From assembly GCA_027627225.1 (NCBI GenBank), contig CM051025.1:58997681-59061680 (forward strand): DNA of 64,000 bases, read 5' to 3'. The position numbers and the translations under genes were made by a program. Origin of the DNA: Congeria kusceri (lineage: Eukaryota; Mollusca; Bivalvia; Myida; Dreissenidae). Below, in pieces: positions 11,279 to 23,100 of this stretch (positions are counted from its first letter, which is position 1; each line of letters opens with the position of its first letter). Below the pieces are notes generated by a model. That model was not told the origin of the DNA. It worked only from the letters and a program-made list of their open reading frames with translations, and searched no databases.

Positions 11279-11514
11279 TGCATTTAAACTGTACTTTCCT
11301 CCTTGAAAAATACACTATATCTTCAAAAAATGTATTTTAAGTGTATTTTCTAATGCATTAATACATGTTTTTGTTAAAAGTATAGAAACAAATACACTTA
11401 GTGTACTAAAAGTGTAGTGAATGAACATTTAAAGCAGAAAAAATATGGTGCCACTACCGCAGCGTTTAATACACGCTAAATGCGTATTATACACACCTTT
11501 TTGAAAATAAATAA

Positions 11515-12780
11515 ATAAAAACAAGACTTGTCACAGGATGCGAAGTATGCCCCCAAAGCATATGATTGTCAGAGGAAGGCAACACAATGTCAGTTACATG
11601 TTAGCAAAAAATACACTTCCTTCAAAAAAAGTTATGGTCCTTGTACTCAGCACTTCCTCTCCTCAACATCGTCTATCAATATGTGTGGTTTTATTTTAAA
11701 TCACTTCAATACAGTGGATTTTGGCATTGCACTAGAAAATAAATTGAAGGGCAATAACTCCATAAATATTGAAGAAAGAGTTATGGTCCTTGAACTCTGC
11801 TCTTCCTCGCAATGTACTCTATCAATATATGTGGTGTTATTATAAATTCCTTCAATACAAAGGTAGTAATTATCTGCACAAAAAAACAAAGGTTAACAAG
11901 ATTCTGTGTTTGATAAACACACATGCCCCAGTTGGTGCTGGGTAGCCCATTTCTTAGTCCAAATTAGGCCAAGGTCAAGGTCAAAGTGAAGTTGGGTGAT
12001 TTGGGTGGATTGGGGATGGTCATAAGAAACAACTGTGTATCCAAGTGTTGTAGCAAGGGTGTTGGTGCTAGACGAAATGGTAAAATCTAGTTAACCAAGA
12101 AACAGCCCATTTGAATTATTCTAAGTGCAAATTAGGTCAAGGTGAGGTTGGTGATATGGGTGGATTGGAATGGTCATAAGTAACAAATGTGTAAATATCC
12201 AAGTGTTGTAGTAAGCGGTGTTGGTGCTAGACGAAACGGTAAAATCTAGTTTACCAAGAAATTATTATTAGTCCAAATTAGGTCAATGTTAAGGTCGATG
12301 TGAGGTTGGGTGATATGGGTGGATAGGGAATGGTCATAAGCAATAACAATGTAAGTATCCAAGTGTTGTCAGTGTTTTTTTTAGGGCCAATTTGGGGCCA
12401 GTTTCGGCCCCATTCCCCTGCTCAAAAAGATAGAAGCATTTTCGTAAAAAATCCCAGCAATCTTTCATCAAACCAATTTTTAGTGTATATTCTAAGTTAT
12501 CATTTCTAGCAAAACAGTTGATTAATTTTTATAACAAAGTACAATATAAGTATGTAATAATGCTTAAAAAAAAAAAAAATTCCCCTTAAGCCGTAAATTC
12601 CCCATCTGAAGGGCCCCGCCACCTTTTCCCCAAAGGTGAAAAAAAACACTGGTTGTAGTAAGCGGTGTTGGTGCTAGACGAAACGGTAAAATATACTTAA
12701 CCTTGTCACGGACGGAAGGACGGACGGACAGGACGATCACTATATGCCTCCTGCATCAAGATGCTGGGGGCATAATAAAT
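11515..12780 (+). repeat. Tandem-core element bounded by TATGCCCCC / GGGGGCATAATAA
   Basis: From GCGAAGTATGCCCCCAAAGC to GATGCTGGGGGCATAATAAA. It contains two short units of the next array and at least three ~140-150 bp units with GGTGATATGGGTGGAT, TGGTCATAAGxAACAA and GTGTTGGTGCTAGACGAAA. It ends with (ACGG)n. One unit is split by the MITE at 12370. Confidence 0.8.
12370..12651. mobile_element. hAT-like MITE with 5-bp target duplication
   Basis: Ends CAGTGTTTTTTTT and AAAAAAAACACTG are inverted repeats. GTTGT flanks both sides (12365-12369 and 12652-12656). Without the element the flanks rejoin as AAGTGTTGTAGTAAGCGGTG, exactly the satellite unit seen at 12200-12230. CAGTG termini and a 5-bp duplication fit the hAT5 type; no coding region. 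Confidence 0.85.
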
Positions 12781-13310
12781 CCATAAATACTGAAGAATGA
12801 AAATGGTCCTTGTACAATGCACTTCCTCTCAACATCCTTTATCAATATATGTGGTTTTATTTAAAATCCCTTCAATACTAATGGAGTTATGCTCTGCACA
12901 AAACAATAAACTAAGGGTAATAACTCCATAAATACTGAAGAAAGAGTTATGGTCCTTGTACTCTGCACTTCCTCTCATTGTCCTCTATCACTATGTGAAG
13001 TTTCATTTGAATCCCTTCAATACTAATGGAGTTATGCTCCGCACAAGAAAAGTAACCAAACGGCAATAACTCGATAATATTAAAGAAATAGTTATGGTCC
13101 TTGCACTCTGCAGTTCCTCTCATTTTCCACTACCATTCTATGAAATTTCATTTGAATCCCTTCAATACTAATGGAGATATGCTCCGTACAAGAAAATTAA
13201 AAGTAAATATTGAAGAAAAAGTTGTCGTCCTTGTACTCTGCACTTCCTCTCAGTGTCCTCTTTCATTATATGAAGTTTCGTTAAAAACTTAAAAACAAAC
13301 ATACAGTTCC
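12781..13310 (+). repeat. ~130-bp degenerate tandem array
   Basis: Four or so units with AAxAGTTATGGTCCTTGTAC, CTCTGCACTTCCTCTCA and CCCTTCAATACTAATGGAG. Related units lie at 11615-11870. Confidence 0.8.
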
Positions 13311-13375
13311 AAACAGTTAATCACAATCTAAGTTACTGACATGTTAACTGTTATGTGCAACTGCCCTTTAAGACA

Positions 13376-13745
13376 CTATGCACCTATCAGTATCAATATT
13401 TTCCCCCAGGGTGGAGTGGTGGGCATAGACTGGACTGTAGACTGTGCACATATTTTTACTAGTTTTATAATACTGGTAATAGTTTAAAAAATGTAAACAA
13501 TAAAACATACGAGGCCCTTTCCGAACACTGAAAGCCCTTTCCGCGGAGAGGGGCCCTTTCCGCTATTCAGTCATACCCAATATTTACCCCCAAGGGGGAG
13601 CGGTAGGCTGACCAAGGAATTTGTCTAATTTTTTTGGGGGGGGAGGTGGGGGCTCTAATTTTTGTCTAAATCCCCTCAGTGGGAGATGCTGTAGGGTATC
13701 AAATGACCCGGGGCCAATATTACCAGAATCTAAAATCCTACTAAA
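13376..13745. mobile_element. Composite of TATGCACCTATC-type and GGCCCTTTCC-type MITE pieces
   Basis: CTATGCACCTATCAGTATCA with TTTTCCCCCAGGG at 13376, a GAGGCCCTTTCCGAACACTG block at 13510-13570, then ATTTACCCCCAAGGGGGAGC and CCCCTCAGTGGGAGATGCTG. The first and third parts match 47028-47336; the second matches 16410-16490. Confidence 0.65.
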
Positions 13746-13794
13746 GTCTTTTTCAGTCATCCAATTCCATTAAGTAACGTGGCTTTATGAAGGA

Positions 13795-14130
13795 TTTCAC
13801 AGGTCCAACGATAGATAGTCACGGAAAGGGCCGAACACTACGGCCTCTTTTTTGCAGAAAGGGCTTTCAGTGTATGGAAAGGGCCTTATAAACGGTCTCA
13901 TATGATTTAGTGTTAACATTTTTTAAATGTAACGAATAACTAATAATTTTTTTTACATAGTAACTCAAAGTTTCATCCAATTTCATAACGAAATCATGAT
14001 TTTGTGAATGATTTTACAGGTCCAATATTAGAAAGTTATGGAAAGGACCGTACAGTTTGTAAAGGGCTTTAAGAAACAGAAAAGGGCAGGGCATACTTAT
14101 GAAAGGGTCTCACATATTTCAATATAACAC
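13795..14130. repeat. Degenerate inverted GGAAAGGGCC repeats
   Basis: CACGGAAAGGGCCGAACAC, AGAAAGGGCTTTCAGTGTAT and GGAAAGGACCGTACAG are reverse-orientation relatives of GGCCCTTTCCGAACACTGAA at 13512 and 16420. Confidence 0.6.
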
Positions 14131-16125
14131 TTTTTATTATAAGATAACTATAGATCTATTAAAAACAGGCATTTCTTCCAATAACATCAAGAAATAATGA
14201 CTTGGTAAATGGTTTAACCATCCCAATGATCGAACCTCACTGACATATTATTGATAACTACCTTACGGGAATTGTCGATAAGTACGCAAGAGGGCTACTC
14301 GTTAACCCCAGTAAAGCATTTTAGGTTTTATAAACGACTTGAAGACGTTTTTTACTTCAAGTTAGGAAAACGTCAAATCCGTTTCTTTATGAAAACTGTG
14401 AAAAACATTTTTTTATGACAACATTTTGCTAGTTTGTTTTGCAAACGTCGAGAAAACACTCAATATATGTTTTCTTAACAGGTATAAAACGTTGTATAAA
14501 CGCTGTGGTACTCGGTGGTAAGATGTTTATATACATGTATAACAAATTATCAAGACGTCTACAGAACGATTTCAGATCGACTAAAAATCGTACGTAAAAC
14601 GTTTTGCCTCAAGTTAGGAAAGTCAATAAATATTTCTAAAACAGGCTGTATAACATTTAACAGTTGAATACGCTGTATATAGTTACATATTTAGCTACAA
14701 AGACAATTTAGAAAATGAAACAGATATTTTAAAATGAATAGATCGCCACGCCTTTTAAATATTTCAGTTATAAAGGATCTACAAAATTAAATATAACCTC
14801 AAATAAAAGAATAGCGGATGTTGACAAGGGTTTCTCTCAGCATTGTGAAACGTGTATATTAAGTATTACGATCAGAATTTACAGAAAAAACATACAAGAA
14901 TGAAAACTGGGCTTCCCAAGTACTAAGAATTTTAAATAAACATGTTTTTTTGACGTTTGGAAAACAGGAAATATTGACAATTATACATTTGAGATGTGCC
15001 TCATATATAATGAGTATCACAGACTCTAAATTTTTATTAGTATGCATGCCCTAAACATAGAGAATTGAGAAAACAATTTCTAAAACCACATTATGGCTAA
15101 CGTTATTGCCACACCAAATCGAGAAAGAAATATACAATCTGGACAAATATATTTTTGCATATCAGTTTATTTAATAACAGATGACATGCTTGGATGATCT
15201 ATGAAGTTTTTGATAATTGCTGCTCTGTATCTCCATTTACACTTTTTATGTTTGCAATTAAACATTGTCTGTTTTAATGCAGTAAACGTATCTCATCTTA
15301 AATTAACATGTAAAAAGATTTATTAATTTTAAGATAAATGTCAGTCTTTTCAATGGTTATTTGCACAAGTTCCATGCTTTTCATGAATTTCTGTACTTCT
15401 AACATTAATATCAATTGCCCAAAACCGGTAAACTAGGACACCAAAGGTCATTAAGCTAATACAGTGTTGTTTAAAGGGATTAACTCCTGAACCAATTATG
15501 CGAGACAATACAAGTTGTTAGTGCAAGAGATAAACTATTACATTGCACCAGACCAGTTGCTATGTGAAGCACGGTTTAATTGATATAGATGAGCCACTTA
15601 TTGACATGCTCTTTCACATGATAAGTAATGGCGTATTGAAATAATGATTCTCAACATTACTCTGATTAGGGATTTAATTACTTTAATTAGGGATTATCAC
15701 AGTTTGGTCACAACAACATATGAACAATTTCATTCATGTGGTCCATAATTAATTGACTAATTAATAACAACTCCAATCAAGTATGGTAATGATGGCAAAA
15801 GTAGAGCAGTACCTCGATACATTATTGATAGATTCTGCACTGTTATCCATACATTTTAAATACTTATTATCACAATTCTAATTTAGTATATATTATATTC
15901 TTAAGTAATTTATGCAAAATACATGATTCAGTTATTTCTGTTAATAGAATTGTTTTGCTATCAAGAATTTGTATTCACGTTGTCATTGTAATATGTATAT
16001 ATAAATTAATGTAAATGACAACAAACTGTAAAGTTTACGTCAATAAAACATTCTGTCTCTCTGTCTGTCTATTATTTAATGTTTCATCTATGGTACAAAA
16101 GACATCCTCTCCGTTTCTTACGAAT
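14131..16125. other. AT-rich intergenic sequence, nothing recognised
   Basis: No exon-like frame, tRNA or clear repeat. Contains short related GTTTATAAAACG-type words around 14310-14620 and a (TCTG)n run at 16055. Confidence 0.5.
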
Positions 16126-16129
16126 ATTA

Positions 16130-16490
16130 CAGTATATTGGGTACATTTGAAAAATAAATGTTAAAAAATGCTAACAATAAAACATAAGGCCCTTTCCATA
16201 CACTGAAACCCTTTCCGTTTCTTACAAAAATTACCGACTAGCCCTTTCGGTAGTGTTTGGCCCTTTCCACGACTTTCTATCATAGGACCTATAAAATCAT
16301 TCATAAAATCATTATTACTTGATGGAATTATGTGAACATTTTAGTAAGTACAAATTTTTACTAGTTATCTAATATAATACTGGTAATAGTTTTAAAAATG
16401 TTAACAATAAAACATACGAGGCCCTTTCCGAACACTGAAAGCCCTTTCCTCGGAAAGGGGCCCTTTCTGCTATTCAGTCATACCGGAAAA
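16130..16490. repeat. Two GGCCCTTTCC-type MITE fragments
   Basis: 16180-16270 and 16330-16490 share AACAATAAAACATAxGxGGCCCTTTCC with 13440-13575. The second fragment differs from that copy at only a few positions. Confidence 0.7.
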
Positions 16491-16970
16491 TATTGATTGG
16501 TGCATTATCTTTAGTAACAGACCATAATGAACTTTGTATTCAAATACAGTCATGTAACATTTTCTAAATAATATTTATTTTTATTTATATTCACGGACTT
16601 TGTATTGTGCATGGCTTAAAATATAGCGTGAATTTATTTCAAATCAAGTGTACATGCAATCGTATAAATCGAAACTTGACTTTTGAAACTGAAAATAACA
16701 CAATCTTAGTGTAGAAATTAATATCAGCTTTAAAAATAGTATCGGCCTGAATAGCTTTTACTGTTATTTTATATTAAATACTGATAATCATGCATTGGAA
16801 CTCGGTAATATCGTTTAATTGTACGTTGGAACGATTAGGAATACATTGCGGGTTATTCCATGGATTATTCCAGCTTCCGTAACTTTCGATTTGAATTTTC
16901 TAGACTGTGACTGTCCATATTGGCATAAAAAGTGCTATTTATATTCACAAAAACAGAAACCGGTCAGCTT

Positions 16971-16978
16971 TGACGTCA
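16971..16978 (+). promoter_or_regulatory. CRE-like TGACGTCA upstream of the nicotinamidase start
   Basis: A perfect 8-bp palindromic CREB/ATF-type site 80 bases before the ATG, in the likely core promoter or 5' leader. No TATA box is evident. Function is inferred from the motif only. Confidence 0.4.
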
Positions 16979-17057
16979 TTTTCGTGCTTTTTCGTGCAAC
17001 GTAATTGATTGGATAGAATCCAGTGCATCAATTAAATATGCTATTGGTAAATAAACA

Positions 17058-17155
17058 ATGGCGAACAATAAGAAATTCATTGAAACTGTTTTTGACAAAG
17101 TCGATTCACTTGATGAATTTAATCGGGAATGCATTGGGCATTACGACACAGACAG
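17058..17155 (+). CDS. Naam: Nicotinamidase exon 1 (start, EF-hand 1 first half)
   Basis: ATG in the context AACAATGG, followed by 32 codons beginning MANNKKFIETVFDKVDS. The donor ACAG|GTAAAA splits the Arg codon of the first EF-hand loop (Y-D-T-D-R|D-G-K-L). Confidence 0.88.
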
Positions 17156-20100
17156 GTAAAACTTCAACTTAACATATTTTGTATAGCCATTATGTTGTTT
17201 ACAACGTGTATGTATAATTCGGATACACAATATTTCGGATAATACATATGTGCAGTATATTCACAATGCTTGGTATCGTGGTAAACTTATAGATATATTT
17301 ATATTGTCAGCTCTTGAGATTATATTCAGAATACTACCTTAACTCAAAACGTATATGTCACTTCTTATATTTAGAATTAGTAAAACAATATGAAAGGTAT
17401 TAAATAAATAAATAAACAAGCACCTAATATCTATGTAGTTGATATAAAATATGTTTTATTTGGCAGAGATGGGAAATTGAATTTCAAAGAGTGTTCCAGA
17501 CTGATGGAAGATGTATTTCAGTCAAAAACGTACTCTTTGACACCATATTACATGGAGCAGATTTTCAACTTGCTGGATGAAGACAAAGTGAGTTGAAATG
17601 AAAGTGTAGCAGGTTTTAAGTCTTATTAAAATATACAATAATACAAATTACCAAATTGATTACATTAAAAAAACAACAGGAACTGCTTGCAATGGACAGA
17701 TAAATTAATTGTCTTCTGTTTATTGATATACTTGATATTGATATATCTACTGATATTTTGCCATATTTAAAAACAGCAAACCATTTTTGTAAGTTTGTAA
17801 AAAACTTTGCATTCTATTTTGTCATATATATATATATGTATGTATATACATATATATTATATAGGTTAAGTTTATGGAACATCTATCTAATATAAATTTC
17901 TAATCAAAAACACCACACATACTGTCAATGTTTTGGAAAAAAAAAAGGTTATATAATTGCCAAATGAAACCACTTTTCAGAATGACTGTTAAAATAATAC
18001 TAATTTTTAATTCTGCTCTTAGTGCTATTTGTACAGCTTATTTAAAAAAAGATGATCAAGAAGTTCATTTTGAAAACAAATGAACATGAAATCTTGTTAT
18101 TTTCACTTCAGCATTTATATTGTGTGTGTTTAAAGTAGTTAAGACTTAAAGTACTTTTTTTATTTGTTATCAATAATATGTTTTATTTGTCCTTTTTTAC
18201 AGGATGGACTAATTTGCCAAGAGGATTTTCGTCGATGTGTATATTACTGGTTAAAACAGGTAATTTAGAAAACAAATACATGTACAAGATACATTTAGAA
18301 ACTTTATTTTACATTGGCTTGTATATAACAAGTAAAAACATTAGCTATAAAGCTATTTTCTGACACAACAATAATATAATCTAGAGGTTAGATTGGTAAC
18401 TGCTATTTTTTTCTAATGCCAGTTTGACACTGTGCTTTCAGGGTGTTAACTGCTATTTTTTTCTTATGCCAGTTTGACACTGTGCTTTCAGGGTGTTAAC
18501 TGCTATTTTTTTCTTATGCCAGTTTGACACTGTGCTTTCAGGGCCCACTTTCTGTTTTGGGGGATGCCACCCGCAGCCCTCAGATGGGGAAATTTTTGCG
18601 TCATTTTCTAATAATGGCGGATTTTTTAAGTAGCATAATACTTTTAATAGCGGGTAATGAAAATACAGTCACTTATTGTGTTACTTTACAGATAAAACAA
18701 TTTATTATATTAGGTTTTGTTTCAAATTTTTTACTTCTGGGGGAAATTCTGACCTTTTATGGGAAAAAGTGGGACAACACTGTATTATGTGAAGTTAGAA
18801 TAAGACATCAAACATAGAATGGACATGATTTTGGTTCTTTTTTTCACATAAAACTGAGTATTTCATGTTGTTATATTCTGTCAATACTTTTGGTGTTATA
18901 AGCATTTTTCCGTGACACTCATTAAAACTGATTGTGTCTTTGATCATTTTTACTGTGTTTATAAACTGTGTTCATGCACGCATGGACACAGTTCAACTAT
19001 TGCACTAATTACTGTGCAAAATTCTTAAATTACAAATGGTAAACTGAATATAAAACATTGCTGAAATAAAACAGTTTATTCTATGTTTTTCCAACTTCAC
19101 ATAATACTGTGTTGCCAGGCCCGTCGCCGGCATTTTTAGAGTTGTGCGGCCAAACTAATACTAATATCATGTAAAGAGTAAGTTAAGGATTTTGGCGCTA
19201 AATAAGAGCCATTTCTGACATAACATAGTTATACCGTTTTGCACAACTCTTCGGCTGCGAGAGCTGTGCATGCATAAATAAAATGCACGTCTTAACGAAA
19301 CCCATGTTCACATCTTTCACACATTCGTTTTGCAGGAAATGTAAATTTATTCAGTTCAGTATTTTCAATTTTTGCGAAAACTTCTTACAGCTCAAAGTAA
19401 CATATACTTTTTATTTTAATTAATTACTAAAATGTATGTATGTAAATATAATGTATGATATATAATATGTAACATATTGTATACTACTAGAAAAAATAAA
19501 CTGGACATTGTTTCATTTCGTATTTTTATATTTTGTAAGATTTAAATATGGATGAATTTGTTTTAGATAATGTTAACGTTTTAATGATTTATCAGTTTTG
19601 GGGGCATTACAATTATTGATTCGTTCAATAGAAAACCTAAATTTTGATACCAAATTCATCCATATTTAAATCAAACAATATAAAAAATATGAAATGAAAA
19701 AAATGTCCACTTTCTTTTTTCTATTAGTATATTATTTATGTATGTCCGTTTGACGATTATTTTACTATAATGTGAGTTATGTAGTACAATTAATGTAGAT
19801 ATGTTGTATGGTGTGAAGAAATCGTTGGTAAGCAAATTTATTTCATATTTATTTTCAAAAGTAGATACCTTGCTTGCATACTTAAAAAAATATAATTAGT
19901 GAAACACATAATTCGTACTGGAAACTGCTTTGCACTTAACGAAGTCTGAGTATAGGCGTTGATTTTATCAGCTATTAGGGACATGCGTGTTGTCATTGTC
20001 CGCACCGATTAGGGTACTAAAACGTGCCAACCGAGCGTGACTGTCACGTGATATAGCCGGTGGCGGATTAGAGAAAGGGAAATAACAGAGTAACAGCTAC

Positions 20101-23100
20101 AAAACAGCGTTAAAATAGTCTATGCAATTTATGATTTAGGCCTTTATCGACTGAAAAAGTGGTGCAGCCATGGCCACACAGGCCGCACCGCCCACGACGG
20201 CCTTGGTTGCACTGATTTTGCTGGGGGGAAGCAGACTTATTTCTGCTCTGAAAAAGGCACATTGAGGGCCCTGGGTTTACAGGAAATTTCTCAGTTATCT
20301 CTGTCAATAAAATATCAAAAGCTTACAAAGCCTGAGGACCATTACATGAGGCATGTTGTGTGAAACCCGGGCTTAATGCATGTGCATAAAGTGTCGTCCC
20401 AGATCAGCCACTTTTACGGTGTTTTCTGTTTCAAGGAAGTCTCTTCTAAACATAAATCCACTGTAGGTGGAAAGTGTTTTCCTGGATTAGCCTTTGTGGA
20501 CTGAACAGGCTACTTCGAGACGACACTTTACGCTTCACCTAACAATATTGGACAATTCAGGATCTGCTACTTTCATGTTATATACACCTCTTATTTCCGA
20601 TCATCTGAAAGTCAAACCATCATTTGGGAATTTTGCGACTGGATTTGGGATAAAAAGGGACTTTTTGCCATTGGGAATATGACCCAATAAGGGCTATGAA
20701 ATTGGCCGAACAAAGCCCTGCAGGACTATGGGTGTGATTGGTTCGTTTGGTCTGTGTATAGCTAGCTGTATCTAAAACGTTTTAAGTATACAGCTTATAA
20801 ACAGTACACAATTAACATTTACTGGCCCAAATTTTGGTTAAGGCAGGTCTTTCAGATAACAGCCATTTAAAGTTTTTAATGGTCATATGAATTGCCTAGA
20901 AAATACATGGAAGTATTAAATAACTATTAAGACAGAGACTGTCCTCATTTTATTTGCAACAGTAAACATTTGTTACTATTTCATAACAATGTTATTTGTT
21001 TCTATTCTGGTAAATACAAACTGTATTAATGCAATTTTAGACATATCTCAGTCTACTACCAGTATATTTGTAAGTTAGTAAAACAAACTACCTTTCCTCT
21101 AGTCTAACAGACTCAGGACCTAAGATTGATTGGATTACAAATCTAACAACACGGGTGATTTTGTTGACATGAATAATTGATAAGTCTAGTATGTGCGTCA
21201 TCAGTTTGAAAGTCTCCACTCAACATTATTGTACTTAGTGTGAAAAATACCAGCTTGTAAGCTGTACTTGTACATTTATAAAGACACATGTACAATAATT
21301 TGTAATATTACAGTTCTTACTTTTGGTATTTTGTGTAAAATATTATGTTTAATTTAAAAAGGGTCATTACGTCAGCTAGATTTCTATGAAATTTACCATA
21401 ATGTCCATTGTACATTTATAAATACAATTGTAATAACTCAGTCTTTATTATGCTCCCGGGGGAGCATATAGTTGCCGCTTTGTCCTTCCGTCCGTCCTTC
21501 CATCACACTTTCTTGTCCGGAGTATTTCTCAGCAACTACTGGCCAGAATTCAACAAAACTTTATGGGAAGCTTCATTACCAAGAGGAGGTGTGCATATTA
21601 CCAGGATGTTCCGCTTTAGTGATTTTTTCTTAGAGTTATGGGACTTTGAATATTTCTGAAATTAGTATATAGTAGTAGTAGTCTTGACTTTCTTGTCCGG
21701 AGTATTTCTCAGCAACTACTGGCCTGAATTCAACAAAACTTCATGGGAAGCTTCATTACCAATAGGAGGTGTGCATATTACCACAATGTTCCACTTCAAT
21801 GATTTTTCTCTGAGTTATGGGACTTTGAATATTTCTGAAATTAGTAATTAGTAGTAGTAGTCTTGACCTTTTTGTCCGGAGTATTTCTCACCAACTTCAG
21901 GCCAGAATTCAACGAAACTTCATGGGGAGCTTCATTACCAAGAGGAGGTGTGCATACTACCAGGACGTTCTTCTTCAATGATTTTTCTTAGAGTTACGGG
22001 ATTTCTGAAATATATAGTGCGCAATTCTTGACTTTCTTGTACAGGCTATTTCTCAGCAACTACATTCTGGAATTCAACAAAACTTTATAGGAAGCTTCAT
22101 TACCAAGACAAGGTGTGCATACTACCAGGACGTTCCGCTTTAGTGATTTTTCTAGAGTTGTGGGACTTTGAAGATTTATGAAATCAGTATATAGTGCACT
22201 ATTCTGGACTTTCTAGTCCGTGCTGTTTCTCGGCAACTGCTTGCTGGAATTCAACAAAACTTTATGGGAAGCTTCATTAACAAAAGGAGGTGTGCATACC
22301 ACCAGGATGTTCCAGTTCAATGATTTTTCTCAGAGTTATGGGACTTTTAAAATTTCTGAAATTGGTATATACTGCATAAATTCTTGTCCTCCCGATTTCC
22401 CAGCAACTACTGGCCTGATTTCAATAAACTTTTATGGGAAGCTTCATTGCCAAAAGGAGGTGCGCATATTAGAAGGATGTTCCGCTTCAATGATTTTTCT
22501 TGGACTTATGGGAATATTGCTGACATATAGTATATAGTGCACAATTATTGTCTGGGCTGTTTCTCAGCAACAACTGGCCAGAAAGTGATGTCAGAGCATA
22601 CCGTGGAGCGGAGATAGGTTCTGACCATGAGTTTCTTATCGCAAAACTTATTGCAAAAGCTTCAGGTCAGAATCGCAACTGCCAAGAAGCAAGGGAAAAC
22701 CAAAAGTCTACGCTTTGACACCACCAAGCTGAAGTCCCCAGTAGATAAACAAGAGTTCTCCATAAGTATCAGAAACAGATTCGAAGCTCTGACAGACATA
22801 AATGATGACTCCGTGGAGAAGAAATGGGCACGTGTGAAGAACACATTCACATCAGTCTGCCAGGAAAGGCTCGGCTTCCGGACTCGAACATACAAGAACT
22901 GGATCTCAGACAGTACCATCCAGAAGATAGAAAACAAAAGATCACTCCGACAGAGGCTTCTCCAAGCAAAGACCAGAGAACAGACACAGAGAATCCGGAG
23001 TGAGTACAGAGCCAAAAGGAGGTGAAGAAGAGCTGCAGACAAGACAAACGGACCTTGGTCAACCATCTGGCAGCAAAAGCAGAAACAGCGACACAACAGA

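Noticed and set aside
18178..18363. 61-residue plus frame over exon 3
   Set aside because: Only 18203-18259 is coding; the rest is intron read-through. The in-frame junctions to exons 2 and 4 support the short exon.
20110..20307. Minus frame with CGLCGHGC, resembling a zinc-binding motif
   Set aside because: Short, with no paired cysteines at domain spacing and no splice context; it looks like a repeat fragment.
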